Source of the DNA: Petrosia ficiformis | Lineage: Eukaryota; Porifera; Demospongiae; Haplosclerida; Petrosiidae | Direction of reading: 5' to 3' | NCBI GenBank assembly: GCA_947044365.1 | Contig: OX345636.1 | Span: forward strand, 7,274,001 to 7,338,000 | DNA length: 64,000 nucleotides | In this document: piece by piece, positions 22,882-33,730 of the stretch | Layout: the number at the start of each line of letters is the position of its first letter | Numbering within the stretch: position 1 is the first letter of the stretch | Made by a program: the position numbers and the translations under genes | Notes under the pieces: generated by a model | The model's input: the letters and a program-made list of their open reading frames with translations, nothing else | Told to the model about the DNA's origin: nothing | Databases searched by the model: none

Positions 22882-23080
22882 CCTAATTATAACTATTAAT
22901 TATTAGGTACTTACCTCATGAGTACGATAGTCATTAGAACTATTAATTATTAGGTACTTACCTCATGAGTATAATAGTCATTATAACTATTAATTATTAG
23001 GTACTTACCTCATGAGTACAATAGTCATTAAAACTATTAATTATATTAGGTACTTACCTCATGAGTACAATAGTCATTAG
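22882..23080. repeat. ~47-bp tandem repeat, four copies, each with a splice-donor consensus on the minus strand
   Basis: Units start at about 22907, 22954, 23001 and 23050 (gtacttacctcatgag). Read on the minus strand each contains ATGAG/GTAAGTACC, a near-perfect 5' splice site. No matching exon was recognised. Confidence 0.85.
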
Positions 23081-23217
23081 AATTCGTAACATACAATAAT
23101 AATTATGTCATCTTCTGAGTGTAGTGAATGTGCTATCCCAGGGAAAACATAATATGAAACACTACACATACACAACTTCACACATACCTAACACACACTT
23201 ATATACTTACCACAATT

Positions 23218-23450
<233 letters not shown>

Positions 23451-23949
23451 CCAATTGTGTAACACGTGGTTAGCCGGTATTTAGTAATATCGTTGTAATT
23501 TTCTTTTGTCGTGACCGATATCAAAATTGCCAATTATTTGAATGACTGTACAGTATTACTATGAATTTATTTTCATAGCATCTCAGATTTACCTGTTTTA
23601 TATGTAATTAAAAATAATTACGTGTACTTCATTGTAGGACTGGTTAATTAAAGGGCGTGGCACATGATTACATGACAGATTTATAAATATTGTATTATAT
23701 ACATGTATCAATAAAATAAGAATGAAGATAGTATTTCACTTCAAAGTACATGTACATGTATGTAGGAATGGATTACAAAAAAGTATGCAAACTTGTAATT
23801 TCATGATGGATTGAGAGAAGGGCAATGAAATTAAGAAGTTCCACATACAAACTCTAGCATTCAGCATCTTTCCTTCAAATATACATGTATATTTCTGTTA
23901 CTTTGTTTATGTCCGCGTAATGATGTCACAATTCATTTCCGTCATTATT

Positions 23950-23951
<2 letters not shown>

Positions 23952-24027
<76 letters not shown>

Positions 24028-24180
24028 TATTATTCTTTTGAAGATTGGTTTTGAGGTGGTTGTCCTAGAATCCTTGTTGGTGCCATGTCCTCACTGTTCT
24101 AATTGCTTAACTCCTGGACCCATGTGGGCGGCATGACCAATTGTGGAACACGTGGTTAGCCGGTATTTAGTAATATTGTT
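23952..24180 (+). pseudogene. (CT)36 tract plus PCPHC exon relic, copy 2
   Basis: The CT run at 23953-24024 is followed by the same exon-like sequence (VPCPHCSNCLTPGPMWAA) with the same frame break as copy 1. The upstream flank (aagttccacat, catctttccttcaa, cattattagtctctct) matches copy 3 upstream of 26600. This is a local tandem duplicate of copy 1. Confidence 0.45.
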
Positions 24181-24379
24181 GTAATTTTCTTTTGTTGTGA
24201 CCGATATCAAAATTGCCAATTATTTGAATGACTGTACAATATTACACTTAAATTATGATAGGTTTAGAATGTACTACACCTGACATGTACTATGCTTAGA
24301 ACATACTACGCTTGCCTAGCTTAAACCATGGAAGATGGTATTAAGCTAGTATAAATAATTATACTAATAGTATTATCAT

Positions 24380-24700
24380 TATTATTATTATATGGACACT
24401 GGATGAGTGGGGAGAGTTGGCTATCCATCAAAGATCATTAACCCACCATTCCCAGTTCTCAAGACTGGACATTCAGTGTTCCATTTTTACTTCGCAATTT
24501 CTAAGCCATTGTGGTTGCTCATTTTCTAAGCCATTGTGGCTGATTATTATTTTTCTGAGTTGCTGTAATACATTCTAAGCCCTTTGTGCCTCTGCTTAAT
24601 GAATTTTGTAAGCCATTGTGGCTGCTGGTTTGTTAGTAATTTGTCTACACCTATTGCTAGCATGCTAGGCACATGAATTTTCATGTACACATAATGTTTC
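24380..24700. repeat. interspersed repeat with ccattgtggct array
   Basis: It matches 58640-59070: ggatgagtggggagagttgg, then acccaccattccc, then several ctaagccattgtggct units, ending gctagcatgctag. A related inverted segment occurs at 2370-2440 and 32140-32250. No coding function is seen. Confidence 0.7.
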
Positions 24701-25202
24701 TAAACCATTCTACATTTTTAATATATACATGTACATGCATACATGTACATGTATGTATATTTTGTATGTGGATGTACATGTGATGTGCAGTGTTGTCCCC
24801 AGAGTAATAACTATTACATAATAAATTGTGGGTGTGGTTAATTTATACTTGTGCTGTACATAACCAGGCTGTTATGCTGGAAAGCACAGCTAGTGCAGTT
24901 AGTAATACTGTTGGGCTTGAAGCTTCCTTTAGTACTATTATGAAATGGACAATATTATAAAGTTCATATCATAGTAATAAATGACCACCTTATTTAAAAA
25001 TATTTCTGGGAAGAATCCTCATGATGTGATGTGTTGTTTCCTCTGTGCTTGCTCACTCAGTACATAATTTTCCATGTACTTGTACATGTAGTTGTATACT
25101 ATTTGCTGTGACTTCACCTTATATCAGACATGAATTAGAATTTGTATAACTTTGCTCTCTTTTCTTATCTGCATGTTTATGCAATGTGTATGCTATTACA
25201 AA

Positions 25203-25668
25203 CGAGTGCCGCCAGGACGGGACCCTCGCCTACGTGGCAAGGTAATACAAACTATAATTTTTTTCGAAATATAAAATGCCAAAAGATTATAATTATCATT
25301 GCTCGTTTGTATGGTCATATAATAATGAGAATGTTTACTTCAGATAGTTTAGTTTGTGTATAAAACATATTAAGTTATAAAACTGTACTGGCATGTTAGT
25401 TTTTATAATAATATTATAATAGATATATATATACATATATGTCATGATACGGCGAAACATCAAAGTAAACCACAGGGATATATATATGATATAGCACTGC
25501 GGTCAGATATAGCACCTGCCGTCAAAACAGACTACAAGAAAACAACACTTACCTTCTCCAAAGTGCCGACAAAAAGGTAGGAGAAGCGTGAGACATCAAC
25601 AAAGGTTTCGCTGTATCATGACATATATTGGTTATGTCTCAGGCTGTGACATAACCTATACATACATA

Positions 25669-25707
<39 letters not shown>

Positions 25708-26340
25708 TATATAAACTAACATGTCACTACTTATTACTTTATAACTGAAAGATTTTAGTATCATTATACTAGTCTCTTGTCTATACTATAAGTCTTACAT
25801 TTTAGTCTCTGTATTATCTGAAAGAAGAAAGAAAGATCCTCAATTCGTCTTGTGAAATATTCCACAAAGACAGCATAGACAGGTCCTCAAAACTGCTGAC
25901 GTTCGAGTAACGTGCACAGCACATGACTTTGAAAATTTGAAATAGGCGGAGTTTGAAAGTAATGGAGAATGCTTGGAGCCAGTACTTGATGTTGTAGCAA
26001 CCACTACCAAATTTTGTTTGCTTTTATTTAGTGCTTTGCTAGCGATAGTCATGATACAGGAGTAGTTATGTTTTGATGTGTCCAGATGCCTCCACGAGTC
26101 TTCTCAAGTCTGGAAACAGTAACCGTGAGTTATAAACATTGTGATAACTTTATAACTGAAAGGTTTAAGAAGAATTCCTACGTACGTTATATTTTTTTCC
26201 TTGTATAATTTGAAGTCTACCAGTACCCCTTTTGAAATGTCAATGTTTTTATTTTTCCAGAAAAATTGCTAACACACACACACACAAACACACAGACAAA
26301 ACGATTACCGTACCCTTCCGCCTATGCTACACGGAGAGGG
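25203..26340. mobile_element. GC-ended TTA/TAA-flanked element, copy 3, with nested MITE
   Basis: It begins cgagtgccgccaggacggga and ends cctatgctacacggagaggg followed by TAA. The left flank is AAA, so one duplication copy is imperfect. It is longer than its sisters because of an inner insertion (25442-25621) and a (TA)n expansion (25672-25703). The minus strand retains part of the related short frame (MTIASKALNKSKQNLVVVAT). Confidence 0.7.
25442..25621. mobile_element. 180-bp MITE with TCATGATACGGCGAAAC termini
   Basis: The ends TCATGATACGGCGAAAC and GTTTCGCTGTATCATGA are inverted repeats with one mismatch. The flanks are CATATATG and CATATATT, consistent with an 8-bp duplication. A separate perfect 9-bp hairpin (ggttatgtc/gacataacc) lies just outside at 25629-25655. 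Confidence 0.65.
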
Positions 26341-26641
26341 TAATAATAACAGATTCACTTCTCAATCCCAAAGGATGGGCTATGATGTTTAATAAAACAT
26401 GTTGAAGGACCATATCAGAGGGTATGGTAGTGCTCTCTGTATAGGGATGGCATGGAAAACATTGGCCAACATGCAAGGTCATGATACATAGATGGTGCCT
26501 GAGAAGCAAAATTAAATTAACAAGTTCCACCTAATAACTGTAGCATTCAACATCTTTTCTTCAGTATAATAATGCGTATGTTACTTTGTTTCTGTCGATT
26601 TCCACCATTATTAGTCTCTCTACCTCTCTTTCTCTCTCTAG

Positions 26642-26801
26642 GTTGTTGATCATATAAATGCTCTTGTTGAAGATTGATTTTCAGTTGTTCAACCTACAAT
26701 CTTTGTTGTGCCATGTCCTCACTGTTCTAATAGCTTACCTTCTGGACCTATACCTTTGTTACAATCTTCTCCCAAGCTTCACCCTTCAAATGAAGACCAA
26801 G
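26642..26801 (+). pseudogene. PCPHC exon relic, copy 3, with normal splice sites
   Basis: The acceptor tacctctctttctctctctag and the donor CAAG/gtaat frame a 160-nt block reading VVDHINALVED, TGA (26675-26677), then FSVVQPTIFVVPCPHCSNSL and PSGPIPLLQSSPKLHPSNED. Copies 1 and 2 have TGG where this copy has TGA (EDWF), so the ancestral residue was Trp. This copy shows that the CT microsatellites in the others are expanded 3' splice-site pyrimidine tracts. Protein family not identified with confidence. Confidence 0.5.
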
Positions 26802-27237
26802 GTAATATTATTATTTTATTGTGCTCTACTATAATCTGGAACTTGCCTTCATAAAGGATGAAGGCAAGGTCTCTTGTATATGAACATACATGTAATGTTG
26901 CAATTATTTACATGTACATGTAATTTTATAAACTTACTTCATTTAGTCATATTTGGTTGGTTGATATTAAGCATCACTTAAAGTACATTATGTAAATACG
27001 TGTTGAGATATGCTATAAGCTTTTTTAGAGTATACCTCAAATGTTGCAACTATTATAATGTGTGAGAGTAAGGTGCTTTAACTCATTTATAGTGATGCAT
27101 ACATGATTACCAAGTTTTCACATAACATACACAATGTACATATTCAATACAGGAAATACAAAACTGTCAGACCTTTCATACACAAACACATTCTACTGTT
27201 CTGTATATACATTGTATAATACTGTACTATACTAAAC

Positions 27238-27307
27238 AATACTGTGTTGTACTGTACTATATCATGTTGCACTATACTGTACTATATCATGTTGCACTAT
27301 ACTGTAC
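27238..27307. repeat. 25-bp tandem repeat split by the pogo insertion (left part)
   Basis: Units actgtactatatcatgttgc run up to 27307 and resume at 29724-29775. The transposon inserted into a TA inside the array, which gives an unambiguous empty site. Confidence 0.85.
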
Positions 27308-27492
27308 TACCGTAATTCGGTAAAATTTCGTACTATAAAAATTTTCGTATTTCGCTTGTAGTACGAAAATATTTATAACGAATAATTTTCAATAACGGAA
27401 AATTATAAGTATTAAAACGTTTACGGTATGAAAATAACACTAGTGTTGCACGTGTTTATATCAGATCGAAGACTGTGAGCAGTTAAAGGAAG

Positions 27493-29022
27493 ATGCCTTT
27501 GGATATTCGCCGGTTTTTCAAGTCCAAGCATGGGCTACCAGATCCAAATGGGTCTTTATCAGGTGATATATCATCAGCAGTTATTGCTTCAGCTAACGCT
27601 GAAGTTGAAAAACTTATGAATGACGACTGTATCAAAAAGAACGTTCGTGGCCCCTACAAAAAGTACAGTGCGAAAGACCGAGCAGAAATAGGAAAATATG
27701 CTAGTCAACACGGTTTGACAGCAGCTGCTGGTCACTTTTCAAGGAAGCTTGGTGTAAACATGAGCAAGTCTACCATTCAGTCCATTAAGAAATCATACTT
27801 AGATGGTGTAAGGGAGAAAAGGGCTAGGGATGATGAAGATCTGACACTTCTTCCTGGTAAAAAACGTGGGAGACATCTTTTGCTCGGAGATGAACTAGAT
27901 AAGCAAGTACAAATGTATTTGAAGAGAGTCCGAGATGGAGGAGGTGTGGTTTCTGCGAGAATTGCATTGGCAGCTGCTAGGGGAATGCTCCTCTCGTTTG
28001 ATAAATTCAAATTAGTAGAATATGGTGGACACATTGACTTAAACATATATTGGGCATATGGTTTGCTTGAGCGAATGAAGTTTGTAAAAAGAAAAGCCAC
28101 AACTGCAAAAAGTAAATATACTGTTGAAAAGTTTGCTGAAGTGAAGGAATCATTTTTGAATGATGTTAATGGCACTGTTGATTTTGAAGAAATCCCTCCA
28201 GAGTTGATTCTTAATTGGGATCAGACTGGGATTAGAATACTCCCATCATCTGCCTGGACTATGGACAAACAAGGTGTCAAGCGAGTGGAGGTTGCAGGAG
28301 CTAATGACAAGCGTCTAATCACTGCCATATATTGTGGCTCTCTTACAGGTGATTTCCTACCCTTACAAGTGATTTATCAAGGGAAAACTCCTCGCTGTCA
28401 CCCTCGGTTCCAGTTCCCAAGTGACTGGGATATCACACATGCACCAAAGCACTGGTCAACAGAGGAAACGATGGTTCAATACATTCACAACATCATCATT
28501 CCCTATGTGGAAAGCAAACATGAAACACTTGGAGAAAGGAAGCCTGCTTTGGTTATCATTGATAATTTCAAGGGATAGATGACTACTCAGATAAATCAAC
28601 TTCTGGAGGAAAATGATATCCACGTTTGCCCACTACCTCCTAATACAACTGATCTGCTCCAACCTATGGACATTTCTGTTAACAAACTGGCGAAAGACTT
28701 TATGAAAAGGAAATTTGAGGAGTGGTATTCTAATCAAATTAGCAAGCAGCTAGAGGGTGAAGATATGGAGACAGCTGAGCTAACCCCAGTTGACTTGAGT
28801 ATGCCTATATTAAAAGAGTTGGGAGCTAAATGGTGGGTGGAGATGGCCGAATACATTGCTGATAATCCTCAGTTCATTGTAAATGGTTTTGTTCAGGCTG
28901 GTATCGCAGGAGCTTTGGATGGTAAGGAACAAGAAAGTGATAGAAGTGACACAGGTGATTCTGAAGATGATGAGACTGATGAAGAATCTGAAATTGAAGT
29001 TAGCTCAGATGAGGAAGTCTAG
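27493..29022 (+). pseudogene. pogo-type transposase with a single nonsense codon
   Basis: It has 509 sense codons plus one in-frame TAG at 28576-28578. N-terminal residues ~50-110 (RGPYKKYSAKDRAEIGKYAS, then GVNMSKSTIQSIKKSYLDG) form a psq/CENP-B-like HTH region, followed by a basic KKRGRH linker and a second DNA-binding stretch to ~residue 200. The DDE_1 catalytic core shows LNWDQTG (D243), LVIIDNF (D357) and LLQPMDISVNK (D393), a DD35D spacing when the stop is counted. The C-terminus is acidic (SEDDETDEESEIEVSSDEEV). The stop follows IIDNFKG, where relatives usually have Gln, so CAG to TAG is likely. Everything else is in frame, so inactivation is recent. The start at 27493 is the first ATG after the terminal repeat. 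Confidence 0.85.
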
Positions 29023-29221
29023 TACACATTCACCCATTATTTTAATTACTGCACATTCATTTAACAATATTATTTATTACATACCCATTCAATGATTTTA
29101 ATTTTAATAAATATTAAAATATCATAATTACACACTTATTCGCATTTATTATTCTTACAATAGCAATTGCTACTGGTATTAAAAAGGTTGAAAGTGAGAT
29201 TATTATATAGACATATCTAGT

Positions 29222-29569
29222 CTATTTTTTAAACCACTTCTTCAGCTTCTGTATTTCTTCAGACTTGAATGTCAGGATACAAGGAATTTCTAGCCCTCCC
29301 TGAGGCAGATCCACAGAATATCTCCTACTTCCTATAACTCTACAGTGTATACTTCCTCCTCTCCTCACAAAAAGGGAGCAAATTTTAAAACTTTTTTTAG
29401 GTAAGTGTCCTATCACCGTATCATCCTTCATTACAGCTACAGCGTATCGATCTTTCTCATTGTTTATCTCCCTCTTACATTGTAGAACTTCTCCGACAGC
29501 TGCCTGCCATACAGCTTTGTATATATGATAGCCTCGAATGCAACTAGACCTCTCGAACTCCATACTCAC
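29222..29569 (-). CDS. HIRAN-like domain protein carried by the pogo transposon
   Basis: The 115-residue intact frame opens close to the right terminal repeat and ends 199 bp from the transposase stop. It reads CIRGYHIYKAVWQAAVGEVL, then REINNEKDRYAVAVMKDDTV, IGHLPKKSFKICSLFVRRGG, then SVDLPQGGLEIPCIL. The G(E)-x-L-x-REx(N)xxDxxAVxV...(I)GHLP pattern is that of the HIRAN domain, which in HLTF/Rad5-type proteins binds free 3' DNA ends. The domain fills the whole protein; no helicase or nuclease is attached. A role for the transposon, such as end protection, repair recruitment or regulation, is inference. Alternatively it is a host gene captured as a passenger. An AATAAA lies ~70 nt after its stop. 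Confidence 0.7.
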   Translation of the reverse strand: MSMEFERSSCIRGYHIYKAVWQAAVGEVLQCKREINNEKDRYAVAVMKDDTVIGHLPKKSFKICSLFVRRGGSIHCRVIGSRRYSVDLPQGGLEIPCILTFKSEEIQKLKKWFKK

Positions 29570-29723
29570 TTACGCACGTGTCTCACGTGTTGTTCTAATT
29601 ATTCGTTAAAGAAAAAAATTCACATTAAATATTTTTCGTACAGAGCATTATGTACGAAAATTTCTCATACGAAAAAAGTTATTACGAATTATTTTAGAAT
29701 CTAAAATTTCCCAAATTACGGTA

Positions 29724-29775
29724 TATCATGTTGCACTATACTGTACTATATCATGTTGCACTATACTGTACTATA
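29724..29775. repeat. 25-bp tandem repeat split by the pogo insertion (right part)
   Basis: Continuation of the actgtactatatcatgttgc array interrupted at 27308. Confidence 0.85.
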
Positions 29776-29814
29776 CTTATTATAGTGTCCTCTTTTTACA
29801 TGTACATGTACATG

Positions 29815-30345
29815 TTCATATCATATACATGTAGTCTAATACACCGCTCATTTTACATTTATATGTACACATCATATACATTATAATACACACCTCATTG
29901 TACATTTACATGTACATACATCAAACATCTGTATAGTATATGTAAATATAAAATGAGGGGTGTATTAGACTATATGATATGTACATGTAAATGTAAAATG
30001 AGGGGTGTATTAGACTACAATGATGATATGTACATGTAAATGTAAAATGAAGGGTGTATTAGACTATATGATAGGTACATGTAAATGTAAAATGAGGGGT
30101 GTATTAGACTATATGATATGTACATGTAAATGTAAAATGAGGGGTGTATTAGACTATATGATATGTACATGTAAATGTAAAATGAGGGGTGTATTAGACT
30201 ATATGATATGTACATGTAAATGTAAAATGAGGGGTGTATTACACTATATGATATATGTACCTGTAAATGTAAATGAAGGGTGTAGTACACTATATGATAG
30301 GTACCTGTAAATGTAAATGAAGCGTGTATTACACTATATGATGTG
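29815..30345. repeat. 45-bp minisatellite with an orientation switch
   Basis: About eight units of atgatatgtacatgtaaatg plus aaaatgaggggtgtattag occupy 29935-30345. At 29815-29930 the same unit appears inverted (gtctaatacaccgctcatt), making a head-to-head junction. Inverted relatives also occur at 38005-38225. The open frames seen across it are repeat artefacts. Confidence 0.9.
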
Positions 30346-30839
30346 TACTAGTGCTGACCAAGGGTACTTGAATACCTAAATACCCAACTTTAAATTCATT
30401 ACCCAGATCCAAAATCATTACCCAAGGGTATTATGGGAACTGTACAGTAACTTATAAAGCAGATAATGAGTAAATACTGAATAATCAAAATGTGAGTAAA
30501 TGATAAGTACTTAATTAACTAGACTAGTCTTCTTTCTTCATGTGTGCGTGTGCATGAGTGTGTGTATGTGTGTCTGTGTGTTTGTATATTTCTGTGTTTG
30601 CAAAATGAAACTGAAATTTATTGTATCTACTGGCCAACTTCAGATTATATAAGGATCAAAAATAACAGGAGGTTTTATTGACATTTATTGACATACATGT
30701 ACATGTACACTGTACATTGTTCTTAGTTTACATGTACATGTGTCGTCCATACAGTCATAAATATTGTATCCTTCAATCACTACATGTTTATCATGTACAT
30801 GTACATGTCCATTTCTCTGCTATTCTTCCTTTCTCTCAG

Positions 30840-30907
30840 ATTGTAATACTCACTCATGATTTAAAAGCTAATTTAAGGGATACATGTACCTTAGAGAACC
30901 TCATAAA
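30840..30907 (+). pseudogene. possible SF3A1-like exon
   Basis: A strong acceptor (ttcctttctctcag) and a consensus donor (AAA/gtaagt) frame a 68-nt block reading IVILTHDLKANLRDTCTLEN, then LIK. This resembles the region of splicing factor SF3A1 between its second SURP module and the segment before the WHDFVV block, but only moderately. It is on the same strand as, and upstream of, the better SF3A1-like exon at 33384. The intervening part is at best degenerate (31690-31760). Weak on its own. Confidence 0.3.
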
Positions 30908-31186
30908 GTAAGTTTTTTACATAATTATACATGAACTCATATACATGCGCATCAGTGTCCTGCCCAGGATATTTAGAGTGATGGTTGGATTGTAACTTGC
31001 ATTTAGTGCTGTTTACACAGTATATACTAGTGAATACTATCTGAATGGTCTACATTGTACATGTATATAGGTATTTATCTGAGAGGTGGTTAATTCATGT
31101 GAGTGGTGGTTAATTTATACAGAGTGGTAGATGTTCCTGACCAGTGTTGACTAATGCGAGCAGAGCACTGGTACATGTATATACAT

Positions 31187-31480
31187 TCATAATTTTATTA
31201 CATGTATACAATACTTGTATATGTACATGTATATAATACATGTACATAATACTTGTATATGTATATAATACATGTACATGATACTTGTACATGTATATAA
31301 TACATGTACATGATACTTGTATGTGTATATAATACATGTACATGATACTTGTATATGTATATAATACATGTACATAATACTTGTATATGTATATAATACA
31401 TGTATATAATACATGGATGTGTATATAATACATGTACATGATCTTGTATGTATATAATACATGTACATGTACATTTACAT
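31187..31480. repeat. ~30-bp TACATG-rich minisatellite
   Basis: Units of the type atacttgtatatgtatataa followed by tacatgtacatg repeat about nine times. The minus-strand frames through it are artefacts of low complexity. The upstream 31040-31190 segment is an interspersed repeat shared with 11200-11340. Confidence 0.9.
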
Positions 31481-32314
31481 GTATATGATAATGTCTAGTA
31501 AATGGCCATTTTCTAGTCATTCTTCTAGTCAAATGCAATTTTGTTCAACTTTATTTTTACTGACAAAAGTCACAACTTGCTGGTTCAATATTGTTTTATG
31601 TACATGTTTCAGCTTGACACTTTCAAAAACTATTTCAAGTACTACTTTCTGTACAAAATATACATGTACATGTGTATTTACGTCTTCTAGACATTAGAGA
31701 TAGTTGACCTCTGTGTAGGTTTGTATTGAGACAGGAGAGCAAAAGGTGATTGCATTAGAAAGGAAGGAGGTATGTTGTACATGTACATGTATGTGTGTAT
31801 GATAGTCAAATTTTAATTAATAAATGACCACACCCATATGTGATAGACTATTTATGCATTATTTGTTAAGCTTCTCTTTAAATTTAAATGATGGTTATTC
31901 TGTATAGTTAGTAGTAAAATGTACCATTGTGGTAGTACACATTATAATCATTAGACTAAGATAACAAATATAACCGCATTATTCCAGGAACATGATGACA
32001 ATATTAACTACTCATTTAGATTGTAAGTACATATACGAAATATATGTATTCTCATTTGAGTAGGTGTGGCAATTAAGATTAAATTTACATGTGCATGTAG
32101 ATCAGTGTTTTCCCTAGAAGATGTACATGCAAATTCATTTGCCTATATAGCATGCTAGCAATAGGCATAGACAAACACACACAACAAACAAACAAGCAGA
32201 CACAATGGCTTCATTAAGCACAACCACAAAGGCTTAGAAAATATTATATAGACAATCAGCAACAATCAGCCACCATAACTTTATTTGTTTTGTAATCGGC
32301 AGGAAGACATTTAA

Positions 32315-33222
32315 CCCTTAGAGGACTGATGTCACATATATGTGACATTTGACCCCTACATGGTTTGGAGTGTGTTGCTAGTATTACAAAGCACTTGAAA
32401 TGTTTGTAATTGTTGTCAGGCATAAGCCCATGAAAATGACTAAAAGAGTTGATGGTTTTTTGGCTGCCCTTTGGCCAAAATATCGAGTACGGGGAGAAGT
32501 GTAGAGGGGGTACCCCCTCCCATCCACGCAATTTGGGGTTTCAGTGACCCCACCCACGCAATCTGGTGGGTAGGTAAAACAATTTACTTGCTGTAAAACC
32601 CGAAATTGTGGGTTTAGCTGGTGCCAACATACAAATGGGTCGTTTTGTTTGCCCCAGTTGCAGTCAAAAAAGGGAGAACACTGCATTTGAATTAGTCCTA
32701 TGAAGCACTTGGGGACTTTCGAGCAGGGTTCTCGCCAGAAATTTATGTAAGAAGGGTACGCGCGGAATTTTTTTAGCTTATAATTAATCATTCATGGACA
32801 TGCCCACTAAGTTTGACCACGTGAGTTTCATTTACGTGTCAAGATGCCTCCTATAAAGAAAACGAGGATAGATGTCAGTCAGAAGACTCTAGGCTATGAT
32901 AGCTATCAACTACAGCTTCAAACAGCTAGCGGTAAACAAACTATTGTATATTAATATAAAGTTCAAGAAGGGTACAATGGGGATTTTGAGCCTTCAAGAA
33001 GGGTACTTTTCATGTTAAGAAGGGTTCTGTACCCTTCAAAAAAAGCCTAACGAGAACCCTGCTTTCGAGTTCCGTTTAGCAAGTTAGTAGAAGTAGTACT
33101 CCATGTCAGAAAAGGAGCCAAGTAGGGGGTAGAGAAAGTGAACGGTGGCCAAAATATATGCAGCAGAGACGACGGTGTTGGAAATGGAAACATTTTGAGA
33201 AACAGGCTCAGTCCTCTAAGGG
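32315..33222. mobile_element. piggyBac-like nonautonomous element
   Basis: Perfect 15-bp inverted ends CCCTTAGAGGACTGA are flanked by TTAA on both sides (32311-32314 and 33223-33226), the piggyBac hallmark. A palindromic cacatatatgtg lies just inside the left end. There is no transposase. A hAT-like insertion (32724-33061) is nested within. A second copy begins at 62050 but has lost its right end. Confidence 0.85.
32724..33061 (+). mobile_element. nested hAT-type element with perfect 8-bp duplication
   Basis: CTTTCGAG flanks both sides (32716-32723 and 33062-33069). The ends CAGGGTTCTCG and CGAGAACCCTG are inverted. Inside, ATG at 32844 opens MPPIKKTRIDVSQKTLGYDS, then YQLQLQTASG before a possible donor. 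This resembles the first exon of hAT-type transposases, so the element is probably an internally deleted derivative. A gaagggtac motif is repeated several times near both ends. Confidence 0.8.
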
Positions 33223-33383
33223 TTAAATACTTATATGTAGATATATTGAACCTAAATCCCACAATACAAGTAAACTGTGTAGTTACAAATTGAGTCAATG
33301 ATGTGTTACATGTACATGTACATGTATATGAAACAATATTTGTATTATTTATATAATACATTTCTATACACATTACATTTCAG

Positions 33384-33462
33384 TATGACTGGCATGATTT
33401 TGTGGTATGTGACACCATTAACTTGAGAGAAGATGAAGCTGATAAGGAACTTGTACATGTAG
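33384..33462 (+). pseudogene. SF3A1-like exon (WHDFVV motif)
   Basis: After the acceptor ttacatttcag the frame reads YDWHDFVVCDTINLREDEAD, then KELVHV, and a donor AG/GTTACT follows. SF3A1/Prp21 proteins carry a conserved (I)DWHDFVVVETV block at this kind of exon start, and this match is distinctive. The frame then runs into a tandem repeat and stops at 33502. The other expected exons (SURP domains, C-terminal ubiquitin-like domain) were not found, so this is probably a relic or a stray exon of a duplicated gene. Confidence 0.45.
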
Positions 33463-33469
33463 GTTACTT

Positions 33470-33730
33470 CAAAATAGTTGTATACTATCAGACTCTGTGT
33501 TAATAATACATGTATATACATGTACAGTATCTGTATTAGCTAAATACATGTATGTGTACATGTAGGTTAAATAGTTGTATACTATCAGACTCTGTGTTAA
33601 TAATACATGTATATACATGTACATGTAGGTTAAATAGTTGTATACTATCAGACTCTGTAATAATAATACATGTATATACATGTACAGTTATTTGTATTAG
33701 CTAAATACATGTATGTGTACATGTAGAGGT
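33470..33730. repeat. ~60-bp tandem repeat
   Basis: Units contain aaatagttgtatactatcag, actctgtgttaataatacat and a TACATG tract, in about three to four copies with a ctaaatacatgtatgtg variant. It directly follows the SF3A1-like exon. Confidence 0.85.

Larger units (their letters stand above)
27310..29721 (+). mobile_element. pogo-family transposon carrying a second, HIRAN-like gene
   Basis: The ends CCGTAATTCGGTAAAATTT and AAATTTCCCAAATTACGG are inverted. TA flanks both sides (27308-27309 and 29722-29723) and the disrupted array proves the boundaries. Both subterminal regions are imperfect ~130-bp inverted repeats with many TTCGTA/TACGAA motifs (for example acgaataatt), probably transposase binding sites. 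Two genes point inward from the ends: transposase (27493-29022, plus) and a HIRAN-like protein (29222-29569, minus). The 199-bp tail-to-tail gap holds AATAAA on each strand (near 29106 plus, near 29148 minus). The element is compact at 2412 bp and, apart from one stop codon, looks intact and therefore young. Confidence 0.9.

Noticed and set aside
31110..31538. Minus-strand frames rich in Tyr/Met/His/Cys
   Set aside because: Low-complexity TACATG repeat translation.
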